From Aquamicrobium sp. (lineage in GTDB: Bacteria; Pseudomonadota; Alphaproteobacteria; Rhizobiales; Rhizobiaceae), in the NCBI RefSeq assembly GCF_023954335.1, contig NZ_JAMLIE010000005.1, forward strand, positions 62,001 to 126,000: 64,000 bases of DNA. Direction: 5' to 3'. The position numbers were made by a program, and so were the translations under genes. Of the stretch, positions 42,981-51,265 are shown in pieces (position 1 is the stretch's first letter; each line of letters starts with the position of its first letter). Below the pieces are notes generated by a model. That model saw only the letters and a program-made list of their open reading frames with translations, searched no databases and was not told the origin of the DNA.

Positions 42981-44255
42981 TCATCCCCCATCCCGGTCGC
43001 GCTCCAGCGCCGCCAGCATCGGCCGCAGCGAGAACTGGCCGTTTTCGGCCCGCGCCGTCAGCGCCCGCAGATACCCGCCCGGCGCGCGGATGACATCGGC
43101 CCGTTCGAGAATGGCGGCGACCACTGCCGCCGCGACATGATCGCCCATCGCCTCGCGCGCCTTCGCCCAGGCATCGGGCGAGATGCCGAGCATCGAGCGC
43201 ACCAGTCCGGCGGTGATGAGGACATCCTTCCAGCTCGAAATGCCGTCGCGGGCATAAGGTTCGAGCGCCGGGCAGACCGAAAGCAGGTAGTTGAGCGCCA
43301 CCGGCTCGCCCTTCGTTTCCGGCGCACGGCCGTCCGGCCTCGCGCTTTCGCCGTCCGCCTGCCCCCTTTCGTCTTCTCCTGCCGTCCGCTTCCCGGGTTC
43401 GCGCGCCGGCTTCAGCTCTTTTTCTGAGCTATTTTCAAAGTGGTGGTCTGGATTTGAATTCTGATACTGCCGCTCAGAACCGGCGTCATTGCCGCTCATT
43501 TCCTGTTCCGAGAGAGAGTTGAGATAGGCATCCTCGACCTCGGCGCGCAGCCGCACCAGCGCGCCGCGACGCTCGATGAGAAGCTCCCTCGCCGCCTGGC
43601 GCGGCAGACGCCGGGCAAGCGGCATCAGGCGCAGCGAAAAACCCTCCCAGTCGCCGGCGCGCTTCTCGGCAAGGCCGGCCTCGACGATCTTCATCGTGTC
43701 GCGCAGATGGACGGTGATCTCGCCGCGCAGGCGCTGGCAGGCCCGGGCCTCGGCCCGCGCCGCCTCGGCCGCCTGGTGGATGCCGGCGGCGGCCAGCGCC
43801 AGCGGCGACAGGTCGAAGCCGAAGGCGCTCTCGATGCCGCCACGGGCATCGCGCCGGCAGTAGCGCTTGCCGTTGGGGCTGTCGCAGCGCAGGATCAGCC
43901 CGGCCTCGACCAGCGCCGCGATGTGCCGGCGCAGCGTGGCGTCGGCCATGCCGCGGCTGCGCAGCGAAAGCTCGGCATTGGAGGGGAACACCACCACCGG
44001 CTCCGTCCCGTCGAGCTCGCGCTCGGGGTGGAAGCTCAGCAGCGCCTCCAGCACCGTGATCGTGCGGTCCGACAGGTTGAAGGCCGCCCGCGCCTCGCAC
44101 AGCGCGCGGATGAGCTGCCACTTGTCGGCCCGGCCCGTGTCGTTGCCGCCTTCGCCGAGCTCCGTGCGCCGCCTGTCGATGGCCTCGCGTTGCAGGAATG
44201 AGGACGCACGAACCCGTGCGCCGCCGAATGGCGTCGTCGCAAAACGCTCCGTCAT
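42981..44255 (-). CDS. repC: Replication initiator RepC of a repABC replicon
   Basis: A 424-residue initiator with N-terminal RepC motifs (MTERFATTPFGGARV, DKWQLIRALCEARAAFNLSDRTITVLEALLSFHP, VFPSNAELSLRSRGMADATLRRHIAALVEAGLI), a variable acidic linker near 260-320, and a C-terminal domain (SWKDVLITAGLVRSMLGISPDAWAKAREAMG). In this family the origin usually lies inside repC itself. The ATG at 44255 (AGG upstream) removes 8 residues from the longer frame. Expression is limited by the antisense RNA at 44345-44394. Confidence 0.95.
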   Translation of the reverse strand: MTERFATTPFGGARVRASSFLQREAIDRRRTELGEGGNDTGRADKWQLIRALCEARAAFNLSDRTITVLEALLSFHPERELDGTEPVVVFPSNAELSLRSRGMADATLRRHIAALVEAGLILRCDSPNGKRYCRRDARGGIESAFGFDLSPLALAAAGIHQAAEAARAEARACQRLRGEITVHLRDTMKIVEAGLAEKRAGDWEGFSLRLMPLARRLPRQAARELLIERRGALVRLRAEVEDAYLNSLSEQEMSGNDAGSERQYQNSNPDHHFENSSEKELKPAREPGKRTAGEDERGQADGESARPDGRAPETKGEPVALNYLLSVCPALEPYARDGISSWKDVLITAGLVRSMLGISPDAWAKAREAMGDHVAAAVVAAILERADVIRAPGGYLRALTARAENGQFSLRPMLAALERDRDGG

Positions 44256-44309
44256 TGTCGTCACCTCGTTGCGAGGCACAGAAATCCGTGGCCGGGACGC
44301 GCCGACGCC

Positions 44310-44338
44310 TTGACAGGACGACTCGGAAGTGATTCTTT
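44310..44338 (+). promoter_or_regulatory. Promoter of the repC antisense RNA
   Basis: A perfect -35 TTGACA at 44310-44315 is followed after 16-17 bases by a weak -10 (ATTCTT/TTCTTT, 44332-44338), directed against repC, right before the antisense RNA. Confidence 0.55.
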
Positions 44339-44344
44339 CAAATT

Positions 44345-44394
44345 GCTACATCGAAAGGGGCTTCCGGAATGGCGACGTTCTGGGGGCCTTTTTT
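44345..44394 (+). ncRNA. repABC counter-transcribed (antisense, incA-type) RNA
   Basis: In the repB-repC gap on the opposite strand, GCTACATCGAAAGGGGCTTCC leads into a Rho-independent terminator: GGCTTCCGGAAT (44359-44370) pairs with GTTCTGGGGGCC (44377-44388, with G-U pairs) and is followed by TTTTTT (44389-44394). This matches the known ctRNA of repABC plasmids that blocks repC expression and sets incompatibility. The 5' end is estimated from the promoter. Confidence 0.85.
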
Positions 44395-44483
44395 CTTGCC
44401 TGCTTCTCCGTTTCTGGTTTCTTCCCTACGCAGAACGCTTCACTCGAACCGGCCGGACGGGTGAACGCCCCGCCGGCAAACCC

Positions 44484-45563
44484 TTATTCCTTCGTATTCT
44501 TGACAGTCCCCTGCCCGCCCCCCTGGCCACCGGTGAAGGCGGCATGGAGATCGGGCAGCCGCGCCGCGACATAGTCGGCGAACCCTTCGCCCGCGCTTTC
44601 GGGGATCGTCAGCTTCGCCGCACGCCCGGCCCGGGCGAGCTCGGCGATCGCCTGCCCGTCCGCGCCGGCGATCCGCCGTGCCTTGCCGGCAGCCTGCGGC
44701 GCGCGCCCGCGCGCGGAAGCGCTCAGCCGATCGAACAGGCGCTGGAAGCGCGTGTCGCTGTCGGCGGCGCGGAAATCGGCCGCGGCCATCTCGTCATTGG
44801 CGAGGCCCGACCTGTCCGCGGCCAGCAGCGCACCGAGCGCCATCCAGCGCGGCCGGCCGGCCCGCGGCGCCGGGCCGATGGCGCGCGCGACATGGCGCGG
44901 CACCGCCTCGGCCACCTGCAGCAGCCGCGTCATCTCCGACTTGTGGACGGCGAGCGCCGCCTGCACCGTCGCCCGGTCGAAGCCGTGACCGAGCAGCGTG
45001 CGGGCGAACAGCGCCCGCTCGATGAAGCTCAGCGCCCGGCGCTCGGCGTTCTCCTTGCCCTGGGCGAGGACGAGCGCGGCATCGTCGAGCGCCTTGACCA
45101 CCGCCCGCACCGGCCGCCCCAGCGCCCGCGCCGCCTCGACGCGGCGATGGCCGTAGGCGATCTGGTAGAGGCCGCGCGCGGCCTTCCCGGCGTCGGCATG
45201 CGGGCGCAGCAGCACCGGCACCTGCTGGCCGTGCGCGGCGATGCTTGCCTTCAGCGCCTCGAAATCGGGATCGTCGGCCTCAGCCTTGCTCAGCCGGTCG
45301 GCGAAGGGCGACGGCTCGACCAGCGCCGGGTCGATCTCGACCACCCGTTCGCCGGCGGCGAGCGTCTCGCGCAGGCGCCGCGCCTCGTCGGCCTCCTGCG
45401 ACAGCGTGCCGAGCGACAGGCCCATCGCCTTGACCGCGGCCGAGGACGCCCGCTTCGGCGGTTCGGCCGCGCCCGAAGAAGACGCCGGGGCGGTCGCCGG
45501 CGGCGCGGCCTCTGCGCCCTGTCCGCCGAGCAGCGACCGCAGCCTGTCCTTGCGCGTGTTCAT
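44484..45563 (-). CDS. repB: RepB, ParB-like partition protein
   Basis: A 359-residue centromere-binding protein: N-terminal RKDRLRSLLGG, ParB/Srx nuclease-like CTPase domain (VPVLLRPH, YGHRRVEAARALGR, about residues 110-155), HTH (FDRATVQAALAVHKSEMTRLLQVAEAVP) and a C-terminal dimerisation part. It should bind the parS-like 16-mers at 45659-45674 and 47166-47181. Middle gene of the operon. Confidence 0.95.
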   Translation of the reverse strand: MNTRKDRLRSLLGGQGAEAAPPATAPASSSGAAEPPKRASSAAVKAMGLSLGTLSQEADEARRLRETLAAGERVVEIDPALVEPSPFADRLSKAEADDPDFEALKASIAAHGQQVPVLLRPHADAGKAARGLYQIAYGHRRVEAARALGRPVRAVVKALDDAALVLAQGKENAERRALSFIERALFARTLLGHGFDRATVQAALAVHKSEMTRLLQVAEAVPRHVARAIGPAPRAGRPRWMALGALLAADRSGLANDEMAAADFRAADSDTRFQRLFDRLSASARGRAPQAAGKARRIAGADGQAIAELARAGRAAKLTIPESAGEGFADYVAARLPDLHAAFTGGQGGGQGTVKNTKE

Positions 45564-45658
45564 GGCCCTCTCCCCGTCGATTCGTCCTGCGACGAGGATG
45601 ACCCGGAAACCGGGGGACGTGGATAGACCGGCCGCGACGAATGCGCCGGCGAAGGCCG

Positions 45659-45674
45659 GTTGACAACTGTCAAC
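45659..45674. promoter_or_regulatory. parS-like site between repA and repB
   Basis: GTTGACA-AC-TGTCAAC: 7-bp inverted repeat with a 2-base centre, one core position away from the published repABC parS consensus GTTNNCNGCNGNNAAC. The same 16-mer, apart from its centre, recurs at 47166-47181, so it is the probable RepB-binding centromere. Confidence 0.8.
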
Positions 45675-45693
45675 GGGGAAGGGGAACGGACGC

Positions 45694-46929
45694 TCATGCC
45701 CTGCGCCCCCACGACTGGGCCATCAGCGCCTCGATCTCGGCGTTGACGGCGTTCAGCGCCTCATAGGCGCGGTCATAGGTGGCGCGGTTGAAGTTCTCGC
45801 GCCCGACCTCGTAGAGCGTCTGCTTGCTCAGGCCGGCATCGGAGATCGCCGTCGACTTCAGCATCGGCGCAGTCAGCACCCGCTCGCCGAACTGGGTGCG
45901 CAGGAAGCCGGCGATCTGCGTCTGCGGCCCGTCATTCGGCTCGTAGCGGGTGATGAGATAGCGCAGGAAATCGAAGTTCAGCGCCCCGCCCGCCTCGCGC
46001 ACCACCGAGAGCAGATCGGCGGTCATGAAGAGGAACTGGCTCATCGAGGCGACGTCGAGCATCTGCGGATGCACGGTGACGACGACCGAGGTGGCGGCAC
46101 ACAGCGCCGACAGCGTCAGATAGCCGAGCTGCGGCGGGCAGTCGATGACGACGACGTCGTAGTTCGCCTCGACCGACAGGATCGCCTGCTGGACGCGGGC
46201 GAAGAACAGGTCGCCCCCAGTCTCGGCCCGCCGCACCAGATGCTGCGGCGTCGTGTGCTCGAACTCCTGCAATTCGAGATTGCCGGGAACGATGTCGAGC
46301 CCGTCGAAATAGGTCGGCCGGATCACGGAGGCGAGCGCCACCCGCTCCTCGTCGTAGCGGATCGCGCCGTAGAGCGTGTCGTTGCCGGAAAGATCGAGCT
46401 CCGGCTGGTAGCCGAACAACGCCGACAGCGACGCCTGCGGGTCGAGGTCGACCGCGAGCGTGCGATAGCCCTGCAAGGCGAGATATTGCGCCAGATGCGC
46501 GGCGGTCGTGGTCTTGCCCGAGCCGCCCTTGAAATTGGTGATGGCGATGACCTGGAGGTGCTCGCCCGGCTGGCGGTGCCTGATGTAGTGCCGCGCCTTG
46601 GCCCCGCCCTGGGCGGCGAGATGCCGGCGCAGCGCGTTGACGTCGGCGAGGCTGTAGAGCCGGCGCCCGCCGGCGCCGATCTCGGGGGAGGGGCCTTCGC
46701 CGGAAATCGACAGCTGGCGCAGATAGCCGTCGCTGACGCCGATCAGCTTCGCCGCCTCGCCGCTGGTGAAGGGGCGCAGCGTCTTCTGGGCGCTCGGCGG
46801 GAACAGCCGCCCGCGCAGCGCCGCGAGCTGCGCCGACAGGACCTGCGCATCGCTGGCGATCTGCCGGTCTGCCGGCTCCGCAACGGTCTCTTTCGCTTTC
46901 ACCAGCATTCCCGTCCCATCATTCCGCAT
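45694..46929 (-). CDS. repA: RepA, ParA-like partition ATPase
   Basis: About 411 residues: an N-terminal MerR-like HTH (TSGEAAKLIGVSDGYLRQLS) for operator binding, deviant Walker A FKGGSGKTTT, Walker B VVVIDCPPQLG, and the ParA fold through the C-terminus. It partitions plasmid copies with RepB and autorepresses the operon. Several ATGs are possible (46974, 46929, 46908); 46929 is taken as a compromise because none has a strong SD site. Confidence 0.94.
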   Translation of the reverse strand: MRNDGTGMLVKAKETVAEPADRQIASDAQVLSAQLAALRGRLFPPSAQKTLRPFTSGEAAKLIGVSDGYLRQLSISGEGPSPEIGAGGRRLYSLADVNALRRHLAAQGGAKARHYIRHRQPGEHLQVIAITNFKGGSGKTTTAAHLAQYLALQGYRTLAVDLDPQASLSALFGYQPELDLSGNDTLYGAIRYDEERVALASVIRPTYFDGLDIVPGNLELQEFEHTTPQHLVRRAETGGDLFFARVQQAILSVEANYDVVVIDCPPQLGYLTLSALCAATSVVVTVHPQMLDVASMSQFLFMTADLLSVVREAGGALNFDFLRYLITRYEPNDGPQTQIAGFLRTQFGERVLTAPMLKSTAISDAGLSKQTLYEVGRENFNRATYDRAYEALNAVNAEIEALMAQSWGRRA

Positions 46930-47491
46930 GCGCGGCCCGCATAACCACCGTGGGCCACGGCCGAACGGCCGCACCCGACTCAGTGCATGGCATCAATTCT
47001 ACGCAACTTCACCGAAACTGACAGTACCGGCCGCGAGTAACGGAAAAAGCCGCGTGTTCCGGTCTTCAGCGTAGATACGCTGGGCGAGAAGGCGATTCCT
47101 GTCAAGCAAAAGAGGGTTAACGCAAATTAACCTTTCTGCAACTTCTTACACCGCGGAAGGGCGCGGTTGACACCTGTCAACGGCCGCGGCGAGGGGGAGC
47201 GATCGGCCTCTAAATGCAATCGCTCCTTTCGCGGCCGCTGCCCCGCGGCAACGGTTGCCACGCGATACGGGCTTGTATGGAGCCGGGCATCCGCGACCGG
47301 CGGCGGAGGGAAGGGGAGGGGCAGCGATTCGACAGCTTGTCCGCAAACCGCGCCGGGCACACCGCCGTCGTCCTCGGCCTTGTGCCGGGAATCAGATCGC
47401 CGATTTGCAGATTGCAGATGCTCAGGGGAGGGGGCTTTGGATCATCGCCGTCAGTCCGGGGCTTTTTTCCGCAGGAGCTTCGCCCAGGCGC
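46930..47491. other. Upstream control region of repABC and gene-free spacer
   Basis: 562 bases without a convincing gene. Near repA: palindrome CAGCGTA-GA-TACGCTG (47067-47082), a minus-strand TTGACA (47105-47100), palindrome GGTTAA-CGCAAA-TTAACC (47115-47132) and the parS-like site at 47166. These are likely RepA/RepB operators and the operon promoter. From about 47360 to 47450 the text GTCGTCCTCGGCCTTGTGCC and following resembles a dispersed intergenic repeat common in rhizobia; I am unsure of that. Confidence 0.55.
47166..47181. promoter_or_regulatory. parS-like site upstream of repA
   Basis: GTTGACA-CC-TGTCAAC, the second copy of the 16-bp inverted repeat found between repA and repB. Two sites flanking repA suggest both centromere function and control of the operon by RepB spreading. 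Confidence 0.8.
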
Positions 47492-48802
47492 TCAGCCCGC
47501 CTCGGCGAGCAGGCGCGCGCGGCGCTCCAGCGCCACGGCGACGCTCTCGACGGGCGCCGGCGGGAAATCCGCCGGCAGCGCGTCCGTCACCGCCTTCATC
47601 GCCGCCCCGGCGCCGGCGGCGATGTCGTCGAACAGCGCGGCCATCATCGGCCTGCCGATGCCGGCTCGCCCGGCCGTCTGCATGAAATGGCGCGGCACGA
47701 TGTCGTCGACGGCGTAATGCCGGTTGCGGCCGACCGACATGGCCAGCTTGAATGTCCGCCGCGGGATCTCGCCGGAGTCGAAGCTCGGCTGTGCGGAGAC
47801 GACGTCATAGAGCGGCGTCAGCCGGTAGCGCCCGCCGGGCGCGAGGAAGATCGAGAAGTTCTTGGCGTGGCCGTCGGTGGCGCCGAGCAGCCAGAACAGG
47901 ATGTTGGCCCGCATGACGGTGGCGATGTCCGCGTCGGGCGTGTCGCTGCCCTTCATCAGTTCGAGGATCGCGTCGAGGCCGGGGCCGCCCTCGGCCTGGT
48001 ACTTGCGCGTCGGCGGCACGGACAGGGCCTGGCAGCAATCCTCCTGCGGCAGGCGCAGCAGGCGACCGTCGCGCGCCCACAGTCGGTCGAAGCGCTCGAC
48101 GACCAGCGTGCGCCGGCCGCCGAAATCGGCGATCCCGGCCTTCGCCGCCGGGACGCCGAACGCTCTGAGCAGGGCAAGGCACAGATACTCGTTCTCGACG
48201 CTGTGCGACAGGTCGATGCCGTTGGGCAGCCGGCCGATCTGCGGCTTCAGGATATGCGTGGTCGCGGCCGTGCCGCGCGGCCTGAACCAGCGGCCGTCCT
48301 TGCGCAGCAGCGCCGTCTTCTCCTGCGCGCCGGCGATGGAGATGCGGAAATCCGCGTCCTCGCCGAGGCCGAGCGGCGCGCTCGCGAGGTTGCGCAGCAT
48401 CCGCCCCACCTCGTCCTCGCCGATCGGCGTGCCGTCGCTGGCGCCCGCCGGGCCGGGCTCGACGCCGTCGGGCAGGAATTGCAGCGCGCCGACGCAGTCG
48501 TGGCCGAGGGCCGACAGCATGTTGTAGGCGTCGATGCCGTGCGCGCCGACGCGTTCGGCAATGCGCCGGCGGATGGCTTCGTTGTCGGGCAACAGATTGT
48601 CGAAGACGGCGATCACCGGCGCGCCGGCATAGCGGTCCTCGCGCAGCGGCAGCGACAGCGAGACGGGGAAGGTACCGGGCCAGTCCAGCCACGCGCGGGC
48701 ATAGCGGAAGTCGACCGCGCCGGTCGGCTCCCGGCGCAGCACGCCGACGAGGCGGCCGTTCATGAAGACGTTGAGCGGCGGATGCGCCGCCTTGCGCGCC
48801 AT
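47492..48802 (-). CDS. hipA: HipA-family toxin (serine/threonine kinase)
   Basis: A 436-residue kinase-fold toxin. It has the N-terminal HipA couple domain (NVFMNGRLVGVLRRE, FPVSLSLPLRED, FDNLLPDN), ISIAGAQEKTALL (phosphate loop), HILKPQ (ATP Lys), VVERFDR and the catalytic FWLLGATDGHAKNFSIF with DxHxxN. HipA phosphorylates glutamyl-tRNA synthetase in E. coli and causes growth arrest. Its ATG overlaps the hipB stop (TGATG). Confidence 0.94.
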   Translation of the reverse strand: MARKAAHPPLNVFMNGRLVGVLRREPTGAVDFRYARAWLDWPGTFPVSLSLPLREDRYAGAPVIAVFDNLLPDNEAIRRRIAERVGAHGIDAYNMLSALGHDCVGALQFLPDGVEPGPAGASDGTPIGEDEVGRMLRNLASAPLGLGEDADFRISIAGAQEKTALLRKDGRWFRPRGTAATTHILKPQIGRLPNGIDLSHSVENEYLCLALLRAFGVPAAKAGIADFGGRRTLVVERFDRLWARDGRLLRLPQEDCCQALSVPPTRKYQAEGGPGLDAILELMKGSDTPDADIATVMRANILFWLLGATDGHAKNFSIFLAPGGRYRLTPLYDVVSAQPSFDSGEIPRRTFKLAMSVGRNRHYAVDDIVPRHFMQTAGRAGIGRPMMAALFDDIAAGAGAAMKAVTDALPADFPPAPVESVAVALERRARLLAEAG

Positions 48803-49056
48803 CAGAACAGGTCCTCGATGTCGCTGTCGCTGCCCTTGCTGCGCGGCCGCACCACGAGCTCGAGCCCGAGCGCGGACAGCGCCGCCATCAGCGTGCGCAG
48901 CTGCATCGCCGGCTCGCCGGCCTCCAGTCGCGAGACCGTGCCCTGCCGCAGGTGGATATGGCCGCCCAGCGCCGCCTGCGTCAGGCCGGCCTGCTTGCGG
49001 GCGCGGCGCAGGATGGCGCCGAGCTGCTTCTCGTTGCGAGCGATCTGGTCGGTCAT
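48802..49056 (-). CDS. hipB: HipB-type antitoxin (Xre-family HTH)
   Basis: An 84-residue repressor with a classic Xre HTH (LGAILRRARKQAGLTQAALGGHIHLRQGTVSRLEAGEPAM) and the GLELVVRPR strand. The ATG at 49056 has GGAGG 7 bases upstream; the longer frame to 49128 runs into the operators and is rejected. It neutralises HipA and represses the operon through the four palindromes upstream. Confidence 0.93.
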   Translation of the reverse strand: MTDQIARNEKQLGAILRRARKQAGLTQAALGGHIHLRQGTVSRLEAGEPAMQLRTLMAALSALGLELVVRPRSKGSDSDIEDLF

Positions 49057-49077
49057 GAGCGTGCCTCCGCTGACCGA

Positions 49078-49176
49078 TATACGCGAACGCGCATGGATTT
49101 TCAATATACGCGGGTACGTATATATCAATTTTATACGTGAAACCGTATATTACTATAATATACGTGGACGCGTATG
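49078..49176. promoter_or_regulatory. Four phased HipB operators
   Basis: The 18-bp palindrome TATACG-N6-CGTATA occurs at 49078, 49105, 49132 and 49159: exactly 27 bp apart. The middle two are perfect; the outer two have one or two mismatches in the second half. E. coli hipBA also has four operators but of a different sequence (TATCC-N8-GGATA). Cooperative repression is expected. Confidence 0.88.
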
Positions 49177-49256
49177 ATACCGCAGGATTTCATGACGAAG
49201 CCGGAATCGGCCACGGGCTGCGATCGCCTCCTTCGGCTGGCCGCGGGCCTTCCCGG

Positions 49257-50219
49257 TCAGGCGCCGTCCGCCAGCCGCGCCAGCGTCGAGCGCGAGGGGG
49301 CGAAGAAAGTCGTGCCGGTGCGGGCCGTGGAAAAGTCGAGCAACTGGTCGTATGCGCCCGCCGGTTCGCCGACGAACATGCGCTCCAGCATCTTCTCGAT
49401 CACCCACAGCCGGCGCGAATAGCCGATGAAGTAGGTGCCGAACTCACGCCGCCCCGGGCTGCCGAACGGCATGTTGTCGCGCAGGATGTCGTGCTCGGCG
49501 CCCTGCGCGTCGACGATGGTGGCGAGGCTCTTGTGCGACTTGCGCGCGGCCGCGTCGTCGTCGAGCTCGATATTGTCCACCTTGGTGCGGCCGATGATCT
49601 TCTCCTGCCGGTCGGCGCCGATCACCTTCCAGGCAGCGAGGTCGTGGAGGTATTTCTGGGTCACGACATAGCTGCCGCCGGCGAATGCGCGGTCCTCGTC
49701 GCCGACCAGAGCCGCCTGCGGGATGTCCTGGCCGGCCGGGTTCGCGGTTCCGTCGACGAAGCCGAGAAGGTCGCGCGCGTCGAAGTAGCGGAAGCCGGAC
49801 GTCTCGTCGATGACCCGCACCGCCTCGCCGAGCGTGTCGAGCAGCAGCCTTTCCAGCTCGAAGCACAGGTCGACCCGCTCGGCCCGGATGTGGAACAGGA
49901 GGTCGCCCGGCGTCGAGGGCGCGTCGTGCGCGGTGCCCTGGATCGGAGAGAACGGCCTGAGCTCGGCCGGCCGGGCAGGGAAGCCGAGCCGGTCCCACAG
50001 GGCCGAGCCGATCGCCACGATGCAGGACAGCCTGGCGTCGAGATCGCGAAAGCCGACGGTCTTGATCAGGTCGTCGATGCCGCCGAGCGCGGCGCGGACG
50101 CTGCCGAGCGCGGCGTCGCCGTCCACGACCTCGACGACGAGAAAGACGGCGGCGCGCGAAAGCGGGGCCTCGATGCTCTGGGCGTCGATCGGCACCCGGT
50201 CCCAGCTATGTCCTGCCAT
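49257..50219 (-). CDS. DyP-type heme peroxidase
   Basis: A 320-residue dye-decolourising peroxidase with GFVDGTANP (distal catalytic Asp), the proximal His region and IIGRTKVDNIELDD, MPFGSPGRREFGTYFIGY (distal Arg region). No Tat or Sec signal, so it is cytoplasmic or encapsulated. It oxidises aromatic substrates with peroxide. No partner gene (for example encapsulin) is adjacent; it lies downstream of the hip operators on the opposite side. Confidence 0.92.
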   Translation of the reverse strand: MAGHSWDRVPIDAQSIEAPLSRAAVFLVVEVVDGDAALGSVRAALGGIDDLIKTVGFRDLDARLSCIVAIGSALWDRLGFPARPAELRPFSPIQGTAHDAPSTPGDLLFHIRAERVDLCFELERLLLDTLGEAVRVIDETSGFRYFDARDLLGFVDGTANPAGQDIPQAALVGDEDRAFAGGSYVVTQKYLHDLAAWKVIGADRQEKIIGRTKVDNIELDDDAAARKSHKSLATIVDAQGAEHDILRDNMPFGSPGRREFGTYFIGYSRRLWVIEKMLERMFVGEPAGAYDQLLDFSTARTGTTFFAPSRSTLARLADGA

Positions 50220-50357
50220 GTCCCCTCCGGCGCGATGCGGGGTCCCCGTCGGCGACGGGCCGTCCGCTCCGCTCGGTTCTATACCGGGAAGCGGGCGATC
50301 TCCAGTCGCCGTGCCGCGCGGGCGTCGTCGCCGTCAGGCGGAGGGGGCAGGGTTGCG

Positions 50358-51140
50358 CTACAGTCCCCGCGCGGTGCGAACCCACTGCTCGATATCGGGA
50401 AGGTTCGCCGGAACGGGCAGGCTGCACTGGTTGAGCTCGCGGCCGAGCAGCAGCGTGATGCCCTCCTTGCCCGCGGCGAAGGCGTCGGCGACGGGGCCGC
50501 TCGAAACCGTCGTCGTGGCGTTCTGGATATCGGACGCGCCCTGGCACAGGTGAACCACCTTGCCGCCGGCCGTCCACCAGACGAGGTCCTGCCCGACGAG
50601 CTGCGTCACCACCTGCGATTCCACGGCCGCCTGTTCCTGCGACAGCGGCTTGAAGTCGATTCCCGCCACGGCGGCCACCAGCGCGACGATGACGCCGGCA
50701 GCGCCCGCGATGTTCTTCTGCTTGGCGTCCATGTCCTTGTTCATGAAGATCATGACAATCAGCGGCAGGAAGGCCAGAAGCGCGATGAAGGCGCCGAGCT
50801 GGTTCTGGATGAAGAAGCGCACCGGCTCCTTGCGCGACGCCGGGTCGAGATGATTGGCCTTCTTCCACAGCACCGAACCGACCATCGCCAGCACGCCGAT
50901 GACGCCGATGAAGGCGAGCAGCGTATACCAGCGCCACTGCGGGAAGCCGTGATTGGCGGCCAGCTCGTCGAAGGACGGCCGCATCACCCAGAAGATCGCG
51001 ACGAGCTCGAGGACGATCGCCGCCGCCCAGAGCACCAGCGCGATGATGCGCGAGCGGGTCGCCTGCGCCTTGGCTTCCGGCGTGGGCGTGAATATCGGTG
51101 TATCGGCCGCTGCAGCCGTCTTGGTGGAAGCTTTCGCCAT
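50358..51140 (-). CDS. Uncharacterised membrane protein
   Basis: A 260-residue protein: Ala/Lys/Thr-rich cytoplasmic start, four hydrophobic segments (about residues 32-54, 70-90, 108-132 and 142-162), then a soluble C-terminal domain (residues 165-260) with two cysteines (VHLCQGA, NQCSLP) and a glycine-rich centre. I recognise no family. It stands alone between DyP and the LysR gene. Confidence 0.7.
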   Translation of the reverse strand: MAKASTKTAAAADTPIFTPTPEAKAQATRSRIIALVLWAAAIVLELVAIFWVMRPSFDELAANHGFPQWRWYTLLAFIGVIGVLAMVGSVLWKKANHLDPASRKEPVRFFIQNQLGAFIALLAFLPLIVMIFMNKDMDAKQKNIAGAAGVIVALVAAVAGIDFKPLSQEQAAVESQVVTQLVGQDLVWWTAGGKVVHLCQGASDIQNATTTVSSGPVADAFAAGKEGITLLLGRELNQCSLPVPANLPDIEQWVRTARGL

Positions 51141-51265
51141 CTGTCTGAACCCCTCTTTGGTGCCGCCCGCGCATCGCGCGAGTCGATGCCCGGTAAAAAC
51201 CTGCCGATATTAGCAGGTTTCGTGTGTCAGGAAGACTGTCGGCGGAACATAATCCCCAGTCGCGA

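Noticed and set aside
47167..49177. Long plus frames antisense to hipA
   Set aside because: Shadow of hipA/hipB: the minus strand carries all kinase motifs and the operators match minus-strand transcription.
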